In this document: piece by piece, positions 24,805 through 33,993 of the stretch
Layout: every line of letters begins with the position of its first letter
How positions within the stretch are numbered: position 1 is the first letter of the stretch
Source: Anaerocolumna sp.
GTDB lineage: Bacteria > Bacillota > Clostridia > Lachnospirales > Lachnospiraceae
Length of the DNA stretch: 44,642 nucleotides
Assembly (NCBI GenBank): GCA_029256725.1
Contig: JAQSXJ010000042.1
Coordinates: 1 to 44,642 of the forward strand
Reading direction: 5' to 3'
The notes under the pieces: generated by a model
Told to the model about the DNA's origin: nothing
What the model saw: the letters and a program-made list of their open reading frames with translations, nothing else
The model's database searches: none
Made by a program: the position numbers and the translations under genes

Positions 24805-24823
24805 GTAAAATACTATCCCTTTC

Positions 24824-24867
24824 ATGGATTTTCGTATATTCCGTTAAGCTTTTACTGGAATATCCAT
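24824..24867. promoter_or_regulatory. Inverted repeat upstream of the GH2 gene
   Basis: ATATTCC (24836-24842) and GGAATAT (24857-24863) are inverted across 14 bases, with outer arms ATGGA and TCCAT. It could be an operator for the preceding AraC regulator. A TATACT-like -10 lies near 24883 but no good -35 is spaced for it. Confidence 0.35.
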
Positions 24868-24971
24868 TTGAAATCAGTTATTATACTTATAGTTTAGTGT
24901 TTAAACTTACATAAAGTCTTACAAAAAGCTTATGAAATATCATTGAAATAACAGCAGAAAGGATTTCATTA

Positions 24972-27900
24972 ATGAGCCAAAAAGCACTATTTAACGATAA
25001 CTGGCAGTTCACCAAAATGCCGGTACACTCCTCCTTAGAGGAACTTCTTAAAGGCGAGGCTAAATTTTCACCTGTCAGTCTGCCTCATGACTGGTTGATT
25101 TACAATACCAATGATCTCTACGAAACCAGTGACGGCTGGTATAAAAAAAGTTTATTTTTGGAAGAGAGTCAGGAAATAAAGGACTTGTTAAACCGCAAAA
25201 CAACAGAAGTAAGTTCACAGCCCCATTATCTATACAAGCCGGACACGAAATTCTCCCTTTATTTTGAAGGTGTATATATGGACTCTTCTGTCTATGTAAA
25301 CAGTACCTTTGCAGGCAATTGGAAATATGGCTACTCTTCCTTTGAATTTGATATAACACCTTTTATAAAACCGGGTGAAAATGAAATCCTTGTCCAGGTA
25401 TGCCACGAGGCGCCCAACTCCCGCTGGTACTCCGGAGCTGGTATCTACAGAAATGTATGGCTCAAGGTTTCAAGTAGCAGTCATCTTATAACTGACGGTA
25501 TCTATCTGTCCCCCAAACAGCTGGGCAGTGACTGGGAGGTAACCATAGATGCAGAAGTCAACCTTTCCTCTAATGCTGAACCAGATAAATATGCACTTCG
25601 TCACAGTATTATAGAGGTTAAGGGTAATGTTACATCTGAACAGAAAGTCGGTCTAAATGCAGCTTCAGATGGTTCCTGCTATACAAGTACCACTGCTCTG
25701 ATTGCTAGCAAGCCTGAGATTTGGGACGTCAACTCTCCGGCCCTCTATACCTTAAAGACTGAATTACTGTTTGGCAATACAATTATAGACACAGAAATCC
25801 AGACCTTTGGTTTCTCAACAAAGGAATTTGATACGGAAAAAGGCTTCTTCTTAAACGGCAGACACTTAAAGATCAACGGCGTATGTGAGCATCATGACCT
25901 AGGCTGTCTGGGTGCCGCCGTCAACAAAGCAGCACTGCGCAGAAAAATCCTGATTCTAAAAGAGATGGGGGTTAACGGTATCCGAACCTCCCACAATATG
26001 CCTGCTGTGGAGCTGATGGAACTGGCTGATGAGATGGGTATGTTGATCGTATCCGAAGGCTTCGATATGTGGGAACGCTCAAAGACCACTTATGACTACG
26101 CCAGGTTCTTCCCGGAATGGTCAGAGAGAGATGTTGCCAGCTGGGTACGCAGGGACAGAAATCATCCAAGCCTTATTATGTGGAGTATCGGCAACGAAAT
26201 TCCCGATACTCATGCCGATGACAGAGGTCAGGAAGTGACCAGCTACTTAAAAGAACAGGTGGAGAAACACGATTACAGAGGTAATGCTCCTGCTACCATC
26301 GGTTCTAACTTCATGCCCTGGGAAAATGCTAGAAAATGCGCGGACATCTTAAAATACGCAGGTTATAACTATGCTGAAAAATATTACGAAGAGCACCACA
26401 AGGAACACCCGGACTGGTTTATCTACGGCAGTGAAACCTCCTCAACCGTACAGAGCAGAAGTATTTACCACTTCCCGCTGTCCCAGGCCATCTTAAACGA
26501 TGATGATGAGCAATGCTCCTGCCTTGGTAACAGTACTACCAGCTGGGGTGCCAAAAATACAGAATATGCAATAACCGCTGACAGAGATGCAAAATTCTCC
26601 TTGGGACAGTTTATCTGGACCGGTTTTGATTATATCGGAGAACCTACGCCTTACTCCACAAAGAATTCCTATTTCGGACAGATAGATACTGCAGGCTTTA
26701 AAAAGGATACCTTCTATATCTATCAGGCAGAATGGACAGATTATAGAACAAACCCTATGGTGCATATCTTCCCTTATTGGGATTTTTCCGAAGGACAATT
26801 GATCGATGTCAGAGTCTGCTCCAATGCTCCCTCCATTGAACTGTTCTTAAATGATGTTTCACAGGGCATATATCACATTGACCACATAAATGGCAAAGAG
26901 CTTCTGGGTCACTTTAAGATTCCCTATACAAAGGGCGTGTTAAAAGCAGTTGCCTATGATGAGAACGGTGCAGCTATAGCAGAGGATAAGAAAACCTCCT
27001 TCACCGACACTGCTTCCCTGCAGTTAAACTGGGACAAAAGTGAGGTATCAGCTGATGCTGCTGATTTGATTTTCTTAGAAATCTCCGCGGTTGATAAAGA
27101 CGGCAATTTCGTTTATAATGCCAAGAACCGTGTTCAGATAACCGTAGAAGGTGCCGGTGTTCTTGCAGGTCTTGACAACGGTGACAGCACCGACTATGAC
27201 CAGTATAAAGGTACCAGCAGAAGACTCTTTGGCGGTAAACTTCTGGCTGTAATACAGAGTACCTTTAAAGCAGGGGATATTACCGTCACAATAGAATCAA
27301 AAGGTCTTCCCGGCACAACCATAACCTTTGCTTCTCTTCCCGTTTTAGAGAAAGAACTATTAGAAGGAGTAAGTGAACCGCTTCCCCTTTTAAGGAACCA
27401 GGAAGAATCTGAATTAAAAGAGATCCCAATCCGTAAACTAGAAATCCTTGCACCACAGGGAACTCTCTTAAACGCTGCGTGTACCTCTATTCCCCTGCAG
27501 CTTAAAATACATCCTGAAAACGCTACCTATAAGGATATCTCATGGCGTATAACAACCGTAACAGGTTCTGACACCAGCATAGCCTCTTTAGAAATTCCGG
27601 ATAAAGCACATCCTGAGACTGTACAGCTAACTGCACTGGGTGACGGCTTTGGTTACATCAGATGCCAGGCAATGAACGGTGCTTCTAAAGTTAATTTGTA
27701 TTCTCAGCTGGAATTTAACATAGACGGTGTGGGTATTGCAAATGTTAATCCTTACAGCTTTGTAGCCGGCAGCAATTATTCCTCCGGCAGCAGTAACCTG
27801 ACCAACGGGAACGAACGAGGTGTTGCAACCACCAGGGAAGAGACCAGTATAATTTCTTTTGAGAGACTGGATTTTGGTGCATATGGTTCCAGAGAACTTA

Positions 27901-28511
27901 CCCTCCCCATTTTTGCTACCGATCAAGGTGTCTTTGATATCAGTATCTGGTCAGGAATTCCGGGTGAAAACAATGCAAGACTGATTACCACCGTTACCTA
28001 TGACCTTCCGCAGATTTGGGGTCTGTTCCAGGAGAAGACCTATGTCTTACCGGAACTCTTAAGTGGAATACAGACAATAAGCTTTTCCTTTAAGCATCCT
28101 CTTCATCTAAAAGGTTTTACCTTTACAGAAGCCAGAAAGGCTTATGACAGATTGGAATTACTCAATCGTGATTCCATCTATGGAGATTCCTTTACCCTTG
28201 GAAGTGATGCCATAGAAAGAATAGGGAACAACGTATCCATTGAGTTTCTTGATATGGATTTCGGAAATACCGGCAGCAACAGACTTACCATCTGCGGTCA
28301 CTCTCCTTTGGATAAGAATACCATTCATATTCATTTTACCGATGAAAACGGTGATTATACGGAGTTGGTTGAATTCAACTATTCTAAGGATTACTGCGAG
28401 AGGGAATATATAATCAAAGCGGTAACCGGTAAGAAGAAAGTCACCTTTGTATTCCTTCCGGGTTCTAACTTTGATTTTAAGTGGTTTCAGTTTTCAGAAA
28501 TAAACGATTAA
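24972..28511 (+). CDS. Large GH2 glycoside hydrolase (beta-galactosidase/glucuronidase superfamily)
   Basis: A 1179-residue enzyme with no signal peptide, so cytoplasmic. A GH2 sugar-binding domain (about 1-165, with LPHDWLIY and SRWYSGAGIYRNVW), an immunoglobulin-like domain (about 170-285) and the TIM barrel (about 290-600) follow in order. Acid/base E409 lies in MWSIGNEIPD and nucleophile E488 in IYGSETSS. After the barrel are DUF4982-type and invasin/Big-like beta domains, then two related C-terminal beta-sandwiches (about 925-1050 and 1055-1179) sharing a SIEFLDMDFGNTGSNRLT-type block, probably carbohydrate-binding modules. The ribosome site AAAGGA precedes the ATG. Specificity is unknown. 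Association with the AraC gene suggests substrate-dependent control. Confidence 0.92.
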   Translation: MSQKALFNDNWQFTKMPVHSSLEELLKGEAKFSPVSLPHDWLIYNTNDLYETSDGWYKKSLFLEESQEIKDLLNRKTTEVSSQPHYLYKPDTKFSLYFEGVYMDSSVYVNSTFAGNWKYGYSSFEFDITPFIKPGENEILVQVCHEAPNSRWYSGAGIYRNVWLKVSSSSHLITDGIYLSPKQLGSDWEVTIDAEVNLSSNAEPDKYALRHSIIEVKGNVTSEQKVGLNAASDGSCYTSTTALIASKPEIWDVNSPALYTLKTELLFGNTIIDTEIQTFGFSTKEFDTEKGFFLNGRHLKINGVCEHHDLGCLGAAVNKAALRRKILILKEMGVNGIRTSHNMPAVELMELADEMGMLIVSEGFDMWERSKTTYDYARFFPEWSERDVASWVRRDRNHPSLIMWSIGNEIPDTHADDRGQEVTSYLKEQVEKHDYRGNAPATIGSNFMPWENARKCADILKYAGYNYAEKYYEEHHKEHPDWFIYGSETSSTVQSRSIYHFPLSQAILNDDDEQCSCLGNSTTSWGAKNTEYAITADRDAKFSLGQFIWTGFDYIGEPTPYSTKNSYFGQIDTAGFKKDTFYIYQAEWTDYRTNPMVHIFPYWDFSEGQLIDVRVCSNAPSIELFLNDVSQGIYHIDHINGKELLGHFKIPYTKGVLKAVAYDENGAAIAEDKKTSFTDTASLQLNWDKSEVSADAADLIFLEISAVDKDGNFVYNAKNRVQITVEGAGVLAGLDNGDSTDYDQYKGTSRRLFGGKLLAVIQSTFKAGDITVTIESKGLPGTTITFASLPVLEKELLEGVSEPLPLLRNQEESELKEIPIRKLEILAPQGTLLNAACTSIPLQLKIHPENATYKDISWRITTVTGSDTSIASLEIPDKAHPETVQLTALGDGFGYIRCQAMNGASKVNLYSQLEFNIDGVGIANVNPYSFVAGSNYSSGSSNLTNGNERGVATTREETSIISFERLDFGAYGSRELTLPIFATDQGVFDISIWSGIPGENNARLITTVTYDLPQIWGLFQEKTYVLPELLSGIQTISFSFKHPLHLKGFTFTEARKAYDRLELLNRDSIYGDSFTLGSDAIERIGNNVSIEFLDMDFGNTGSNRLTICGHSPLDKNTIHIHFTDENGDYTELVEFNYSKDYCEREYIIKAVTGKKKVTFVFLPGSNFDFKWFQFSEIND

Positions 28512-28521
28512 ATAAAAGAAA

Positions 28522-28567
28522 AAGTCTGGGGAGGATGCAGCTAAGCATACCACCCTGGACTTATTTT
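28522..28567. terminator. Bidirectional terminator between GH2 gene and asnA
   Basis: A strong stem (AAGTCTGGGG ... ATGC at 28522-28538 with GCAT ... CCCTGGACTT at 28544-28562) is followed by TTATTTT on the plus strand and by TTTTTCTTTT on the minus strand. It lies between convergent gene ends. Confidence 0.8.
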
Positions 28568-28569
28568 AG

Positions 28570-29574
28570 TTATAAAATAACAACACCTTTTTCAGCCATA
28601 TACCCTAACATGTCATCTTCCCATACAGAAGCCTGAACCTCACCGATATGTACTTTATCCATAAAGTACATGCAGATTCTGGACTGTCCGATTCCGCCTC
28701 CGATTGTAAACGGCAGACGGTCATTTAAAATATCCTGATGATACGGTAATTTCCTTCTGTCATCCGCTGCTGCTTCGGTCAGCTGCTTGTCCATAGCTTT
28801 TGCATCCACCCTGATGCCCATGGAAGATACTTCAAAAGCAATATCTAAGAGTTGATGATATAGAATCAGGTCACCATTTAAACTCCAATCATCGTAATCC
28901 GGTGAGCGTCCGTCATGTTTCTCACCACTTCTTAGCTTGCCGCCTATCTCCGTAATAAATATAGCTCCTTTTTCTCTTACAAAGGCTGCCTCTCTGTCCT
29001 TTCCTGATAATTCAGGATACTTATCCGCAAGCTCCTGACTTGTTATAAAGGTTATTTCCTTCGGTAATTTTGCCTCAAACTTAGTAAATCTGCTTCTGAC
29101 AAATTCCTCAGTTTCTAAGAATACCTCGTAGATTTTGGTAACCGCACTTTTTAAAGTGTCGATACTTCTATCTTCTCTTCGTATTACTTTTTCCCAATCC
29201 CACTGATCCACATAGATGGAATGAATATTGTCCAGGGTCTCATCACATCTGATTGCATTCATATCAGTATACAGACCTTCACCTACATCAAACTGATATC
29301 TCTTTAAGGCCATTCTCTTCCATTTGGCAAGGGACTGAACCACTTCGCATTTCCGATTCTGGGTTCCCGTTCCGGCAAATGAAACCGGCCGCTCCACTCC
29401 ATTCAGATTGTCATTCAGACCTGTTTCAGGCAGAACGAATAAAGGAGCTGAAACTCTGGTCAGATTCAGTTCTTCTACCAGGCTTTTTTCAAAATAATCT
29501 TTAATCAGCTTGATAGCTGTTTCTGTTTCTCGTAATGTTGTCTTGCTTGTATAACCCTCCGGTATATAGTGCAT
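28570..29574 (-). CDS. asnA: Aspartate-ammonia ligase (asparagine synthetase A)
   Basis: A 334-residue protein with the class II aminoacyl-tRNA synthetase-like fold of AsnA. Recognised segments are VSAPLFVLPETGLNDNLNGVERPVSF at 40-70, LAKWKRMALKRYQFDVGEGLYTDMNAIR at 85-110, SIYVDQWDWEKV, and the C-terminal FTIGGGIGQSRICM. It converts aspartate, ammonia and ATP to asparagine. Length matches the family. GGAGG lies eight bases before the ATG. It has its own promoter (29622-29649), with no T-box leader visible, and shares a terminator with the convergent GH2 gene. Confidence 0.95.
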   Translation of the reverse strand: MHYIPEGYTSKTTLRETETAIKLIKDYFEKSLVEELNLTRVSAPLFVLPETGLNDNLNGVERPVSFAGTGTQNRKCEVVQSLAKWKRMALKRYQFDVGEGLYTDMNAIRCDETLDNIHSIYVDQWDWEKVIRREDRSIDTLKSAVTKIYEVFLETEEFVRSRFTKFEAKLPKEITFITSQELADKYPELSGKDREAAFVREKGAIFITEIGGKLRSGEKHDGRSPDYDDWSLNGDLILYHQLLDIAFEVSSMGIRVDAKAMDKQLTEAAADDRRKLPYHQDILNDRLPFTIGGGIGQSRICMYFMDKVHIGEVQASVWEDDMLGYMAEKGVVIL

Positions 29575-29621
29575 ACAGATTCCTCCACCTTTTCCATCAT
29601 TTAAATGTGCATTTATGTACT

Positions 29622-29649
29622 ATTATAGGTGTAATAAAAGATAATTCAA
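29622..29649 (-). promoter_or_regulatory. Promoter of asnA
   Basis: Minus-strand TTGAAT (29649-29644) and TATAAT (29627-29622) are 16 bases apart, 48 bases upstream of the asnA start. Confidence 0.65.
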
Positions 29650-29680
29650 GTACAATTTAATATAAATTCCATTATCTCAT

Positions 29681-29784
29681 CATAATATTATTCTGATATC
29701 CCTTTATAATATTATTCTGAAATCTCACTATAATTTTATTACCTTATCTCTCCTTATAATGTTATTCCTATTCTGTTACCTCTC
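29681..29784. repeat. Four degenerate 23-31 bp tandem units upstream of asnA
   Basis: Units start CATAATATTATTCTGATATC, TTATAATATTATTCTGAAAT, TATAATTTTATTACC and TTATAATGTTATTCC. They lie 30 bases upstream of the asnA promoter. The remaining spacer to 29966 is AT-rich and shows no gene. Confidence 0.5.
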
Positions 29785-29966
29785 ACTAATCTGCTTCCGA
29801 TATCCTCCAGTGTATTAATTAAAGAGAGCTTATAAATCTGTCCCAGCATTTCTTCCTTGACGTCAGAATTCTTACAGGATTTAATAATCCTAGATAATAA
29901 ACTGTGATTTATAACACTATTTATGTTAAAATGAAATCTGAATCCAAATTATACCGGAGGTGCCAC

Positions 29967-30266
29967 ATGAAATACGACTGTCTCATAGTTGATGATGAGA
30001 TTCCCTTATCTGAAAGTACCAGTGAATACTTCAATATGTTTGATATAAAGACAAACTGGGTAACAGATACTGCTGCCTGCCTGAGATTTTTAAATGAACA
30101 ACTGGAAACAATCAATACCAAAGCCGATCAGATAAATCTGCAAATCCGTAATATGTTTCATGCTACCTTAGAAGAATTGTACTTTATGGACAAGATGGGC
30201 GGTTCTCTTGAGTTTTTCAACCATCAAGAAGGCTTTACGGCAAGGATTATTTTAAAGCTTGCTTAA
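29967..30266 (+). pseudogene. Remnant of a response regulator/histidine kinase pair
   Basis: A 99-codon frame with GGAGG six bases before the ATG. It opens as a receiver domain (MKYDCLIVDDEIPLSES), but after about 40 residues switches to a kinase dimerisation-type helix (QLETINTKADQINLQIRNMF HATLEEL) and ends as the last strand of a kinase ATPase domain (GGSLEFFNHQEGFTARIILKL). The whole two-component pair seems collapsed by two in-frame deletions. The product would lack the receiver phospho-Asp region and the ATP site. Spacer 30267-30474 has only a short stem (AGTATCT ... AGATACT, about 30308-30339). Confidence 0.7.
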
Positions 30267-30474
30267 GCTACAACAAAATAACAATTAGACTATATACATT
30301 GAATTTTAGTATCTACCTGTCAAAGTATAAAGATACTTGAATATAGTATTTTATGCTTTAACAGATAGCAAGAACATAATTCAGCATATGTATCATTTAG
30401 GGCAATATCTTACAAGAATGCTGTTACGGCTTGTGATACACTAACTTTCAGAATTAGGAAAGGAGACGCAAGTA

Positions 30475-31293
30475 ATGAAGCAGGAAACAAGAACTGTAAA
30501 ATACGATTCCAGACTAAAGGTAGAAGCTTATCATTTTCAAGGAATCATGCAGAAATTCCCGAATCATTTTCATGAGTACTATGTAATTGGTTTTATAGAA
30601 AAAGGCAAACGTTATCTCTCCTGCAAAAATAAGGAGTATACCGTTGAACCTGGAGATTTTGTAATATTTAATCCTCTTGATAATCATACCTGCGAACAAA
30701 TCGACGGAAAAACACTTGATTATCGCTGCATTAATATCCAACCGGAAGTTATGAGTAAAGCGGTTTATGAAATAACAGGAAAGGAATTTATGCCTTATTT
30801 CACCTCCCAGGTTATTTTTCATAGCGATCTGGTTCCTTTATTAACGGAATTGCACCAGATGGTAATGCAGGAGGAAACGGATTTTAGAAAAGAGGAGCTT
30901 TTCCTCTTTCTGCTTGAGCAGTTAATGTAAGAATATACAGAACAAGGGGTATCACAAGCGGATACAGAACCAAGTGCAGAAATAAAGACTGTCTGCGAAT
31001 ATTTAGAAGGTCACTTTGCAGACAGCATCAATTTAGAAGACCTATGTGCTTTAACCGGGTTTAGTAAATACTATTTATTGCGTTCCTTTACAAGGCAGAA
31101 AGGAATCTCGCCTTATAGTTATCTGGAAACCATACGTATTGGCAAAGCTAAGAAACTGTTAGAACAAGGAATACCCCCCATCGAGGTTGCTCTGCAGACA
31201 GGCTTTACCGACCAAAGTCATTTCTCGAACTTTTTTAAGAAGTTTATCGGACTGACTCCAAAACAATATATGAATATTTTTAAGGAAGCTTAG
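30475..31293 (+). pseudogene. AraC-family regulator interrupted by an in-frame TAA
   Basis: The first 151 codons encode the cupin-type sensing domain (FPNHFHEYYVIGFIEKGKRYL) and end in TAA at 30928-30930. The same frame then reads through EYTEQGVSQADTEP into two complete helix-turn-helix motifs (LCALTGFSKYYLLRSFTRQKGISP and VALQTGFTDQSHFSNFFKKF IGLTPKQY) to a natural stop at 31293. No frameshift is needed; total 272 residues equals the usual AraC length. The DNA-binding half has no obvious ribosome site of its own. Nonsense mutation, sequencing error or stop readthrough are possible. Confidence 0.8.
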
Positions 31294-31465
31294 CCTTAAT
31301 ACAGAGATATATAAGTATATAATAGTAAGATTCCTGCCATTTAAGGTTGATGCTTTCTTCTTATTAATTCGCAGAAATACCACGTATTACTGTCTCAGAC
31401 CTTAAACGAAATACAGCAGGAATTATTACCTCAGAGTAATACTGAAAAGCTGAAGGAGATTTGAA

Positions 31466-31888
31466 ATGATTGATTCCAATATGAAATGCGTTATGGTTAT
31501 AGACTCAGAACTTCCCAACGGAATTATGGCAAACACCGCTTCTATCCTTGGCATAACACTGGGGAAGCAGTTTCCGGAACTGGTAGGTGAAGATGTTATT
31601 GATGGTTCAAGCCAGGTTCATTTAGGTATTACCACTATTCCGGTCAGTATGCTGCGTGGCGATAATATCATACTGAAAAGTTTAAGAAAACGGCTATATG
31701 AACCGGAATTTAACGACCTTTTAGTAGTAGACTTCTCCGATGTAGCACAAAGCTGTAATATATACAGTGAATATGTATCAAAAGCAGCTGTAACCGAAGA
31801 AGAAAAACACAATTACTACGGTGTTGCTATTTATGGTAACAAGAAAAAAGTAAATAAACTTACAGGCTCCATGCCGCTCTTAAGATAG
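31466..31888 (+). CDS. DUF2000 family protein
   Basis: A 140-residue cytoplasmic protein with the DUF2000 opening MKCVMVIDSELPNGIMANTA and the internal VVDFSDVAQSCN. The family is a small peptidyl-tRNA-hydrolase-like fold of unknown function. GGAG is seven bases before the ATG. DUF2000 genes often sit next to AraC regulators, as here, so the upstream broken AraC gene was probably its regulator. The intact, uninterrupted frame contrasts with the decayed genes on both sides. Confidence 0.85.
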   Translation: MIDSNMKCVMVIDSELPNGIMANTASILGITLGKQFPELVGEDVIDGSSQVHLGITTIPVSMLRGDNIILKSLRKRLYEPEFNDLLVVDFSDVAQSCNIYSEYVSKAAVTEEEKHNYYGVAIYGNKKKVNKLTGSMPLLR

Positions 31889-32040
31889 GAAAGGAATACA
31901 CTTTCCGTATTCTAAACTGCCGGTTTCCTGCCTGGGGAGATGTAACTCATACTTTTTGAGATATTTAAGGATTGGCTAAAGACTGGTTAAAAGTCCATGT
32001 GCTATCATAAGATAAGAAATTAACAAGAGGATAAAAATAT

Positions 32041-32166
32041 ATGCAAAGGCTTGTTTTAAAAACCAGCAAACTTAGTAAGACCTTTTCCAATGGGGGCGTG
32101 CAGCAACATATTCTGAAAAATTTAGATTTAGAAATATACGATTATATTCTGGTAGTGAATAAATAA
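32041..32166 (+). pseudogene. N-terminal stub of an ABC transporter ATPase
   Basis: A 41-residue frame, LVLKTSKLSKTFSNGGVQQ HILKNLDLEIYD, matches the first two strands of an ABC ATPase of the MacB/BceA type and stops before the Walker A motif would begin. AGAGGA lies upstream of the ATG. It is likely what is left of an exporter once linked to the two-component remnant at 29967. A MITE-like element begins five bases after its stop. Confidence 0.65.
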
Positions 32167-32170
32167 CACA

Positions 32171-32336
32171 CAAAGGAATTCATATGTAAACCTCGTAATG
32201 TAATACGTTTAACCTTACTCTAAAGTTTTACTTTTATAATAAATCAAATACTACTATCCGGTATTTTACAGATTTAAAAGTCTCTAGAGGAAGTTAACCA
32301 GATTACCAAAATCTCGTTTTACTATGAATTCCTTTG
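32171..32336. repeat. MITE-like inverted repeat, 166 bp
   Basis: CAAAGGAATTCATA (32171-32184) is perfectly complementary to 32323-32336, and similarity continues inward over about 45 bases (GTAAT ... GTTTAAC, CTCTA) with mismatches. No gene inside and no clear target duplication. It follows directly on the ATPase stub and may mark the deletion point. 32337-32423 is AT-rich and empty. Confidence 0.6.
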
Positions 32337-32423
32337 ATATATCAAATCCATTTCATTTTTTTAATAATTTTATTTTTCTATTTAATCCCTATTATAATAT
32401 TTAATTCTATCATTATATTTACT

Positions 32424-32993
32424 TCATTTTACTAACTGGCTGCTGTCAATTTCAAGGATACAGGTATTCTCAGCCTTAAATTTTCTCATTTCATGAAATG
32501 GTGTATCTGTAAGATAACATTGCAGACACATAATCACACCGCCATGTGTTACCACTGCAGCATTGTCATTATGAGTGGAGGTGATGGTATGCAACGCAGT
32601 AAGAACTCGCTTAAGCATCTCATCATATGATTCTCCTCCGGGTGCTTTGGCATATCTGCGGTTATCATACCATTGACCATATTCTGCAGGATATTTAAGC
32701 TCCACTTCCTTCCAGGTCAAACCTTCCCATAAACCAAGATTAATCTCCTCCAGTCCCTTTAAGGGTACTACCGGTTTCTCTGTAACACTGCCGATAAGCT
32801 CCGCTGTTTTCTGCGCTCTTTTCTGTGGGCTGGTATAAAGGGTGGAAAACTCAATTTGAGACTCCAGAATAGTTTGTCCCAGTTTTCTGGCCTGCTCGCT
32901 TCCTTTTTCATTCAATTCACTGTCGTGACTGCCCTGTATTCTTCCGGCAACATTCCAATCTGTCTGACCATGTCTGATAAGATATAATGTCAT
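32424..32993 (-). CDS. Histidine phosphatase (phosphoglycerate mutase-like) family protein
   Basis: A 189-residue protein with the catalytic RHG motif in LYLIRHGQTDWN (His8), the SELNEKG loop, TSPQKRAQKTAEL with the second Arg, the acid EINLGLWEGLTWKE and the second His in AAVVTHGGVIMCL. All residues of a working branch-1 histidine phosphatase are present. Substrate is unknown; relatives include CobC, GpmB and sugar-phosphate phosphatases. A related but frameshifted copy lies 118 bases upstream on the same strand. Confidence 0.9.
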   Translation of the reverse strand: MTLYLIRHGQTDWNVAGRIQGSHDSELNEKGSEQARKLGQTILESQIEFSTLYTSPQKRAQKTAELIGSVTEKPVVPLKGLEEINLGLWEGLTWKEVELKYPAEYGQWYDNRRYAKAPGGESYDEMLKRVLTALHTITSTHNDNAAVVTHGGVIMCLQCYLTDTPFHEMRKFKAENTCILEIDSSQLVK

Positions 32994-33111
32994 TTTTCAT
33001 GCCTTTCTTGTAGCCTGCAAATTATGGGTAGCAGGTACTAATCTGCGTGTGAGAATCTTGAATTAAAATAACATAATCATATAATGAAAGTATTTTGATC
33101 ACTATCCTCAA

Positions 33112-33670
33112 TTACGAGAATGAATATTCACAATCCGGTTGTCCGATTTCATAATGACATTCTATAATTTCACCGTTCTTAATTTCTTCTGCATAAGTCA
33201 ATACCCGCATTACCATCCCATGGGATACAATAATTGCTTTGTCATAATGGGCATATTTATCAGCTGCTCTTCGTACTCTTTCCCTTAAAGAAGGAAGGCT
33301 CTCCCACCTTTTCCTCTCATCCCCCGGATAGATACCTTTTAACCGATTAAACTCATTATTAAATTCCAGACATTCCTCGAATCTCTCATATTGAAAGGTG
33401 ATGTCCGGCATCCATTCATGAAAATCTGTCTCTACCAAAAGCTTGATTCCTGTAGCTCTTGAGATAATGGCAGCCGTGTAATGCTCTGGTATAAGGTGAA
33501 GATATTATAATCTCAGCTTTTAAGAGCCTTAAATCCCTTGCAGTAGATTCTGCTTCCTGAACTCCTCTTTCAGATAAGGAAGCCAGGTCCCTGCCATGTC
33601 CTTTATATCCTCTTTCATCACAGGGAGTATAATCCGTATGCCCATGTCTAATCAGATAAAATAAAGCCAT
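33112..33670 (-). pseudogene. Frameshifted histidine phosphatase
   Basis: The first frame (from ATG 33670, GGAGG nine bases upstream) reads MALFYLIRHGHTDYTP ... ISSPYTRAL and then leaves register near 33485. A second frame carries the rest of the protein, TAAIISRATGIKLLVETDFHEW ... AIIVSHGMVMRVLTY, to the stop at 33112. The junction TTACACGGCTGCC lacks two bases compared with the expected reading. Both catalytic His motifs are still present but split. Assembly error or true loss of function cannot be told apart here. Confidence 0.8.
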
Positions 33671-33875
33671 TATAAGTTTCCTCCAATACGCTCCCTACTG
33701 CTTGACCGGTTGCATTTAATGCTTATAATTTATTATACAATAACTAATAGAATATTGCCATCCTGTTCACCAATTATTCACTGTGCAATATCCTCCCCTC
33801 TCTTTCCGAATTATAAAATTATCTCTTCATATAAACAGCTATATTTAAGTATCTTTCACAACTTCATCTCTATAC

Positions 33876-33912
33876 GAAAAGAAACCTGGCAGCGAAAATC
33901 CGTTACCAGGCT
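33876..33912 (-). terminator. Terminator after hcp
   Basis: A stem of CCTGG plus four more imperfect pairs (33885-33894 with 33901-33910) is followed on the minus strand by TTCTTTTCG. It lies 81 bases after the hcp stop. The rest of the 33671-33993 spacer shows nothing recognisable. Confidence 0.55.
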
Positions 33913-33993
33913 TACTTTATAGCTCTTTAAGATTCTTGTATAACTGCCAATTCCAATTTAGTCTGGCCGTTTTGACTGTCGTTATAATTCAGC

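Noticed and set aside
29575..29700. T-box leader upstream of asnA
   Set aside because: No T-box sequence, specifier stem or terminator was found; the promoter lies only about 40 bases from the start codon.
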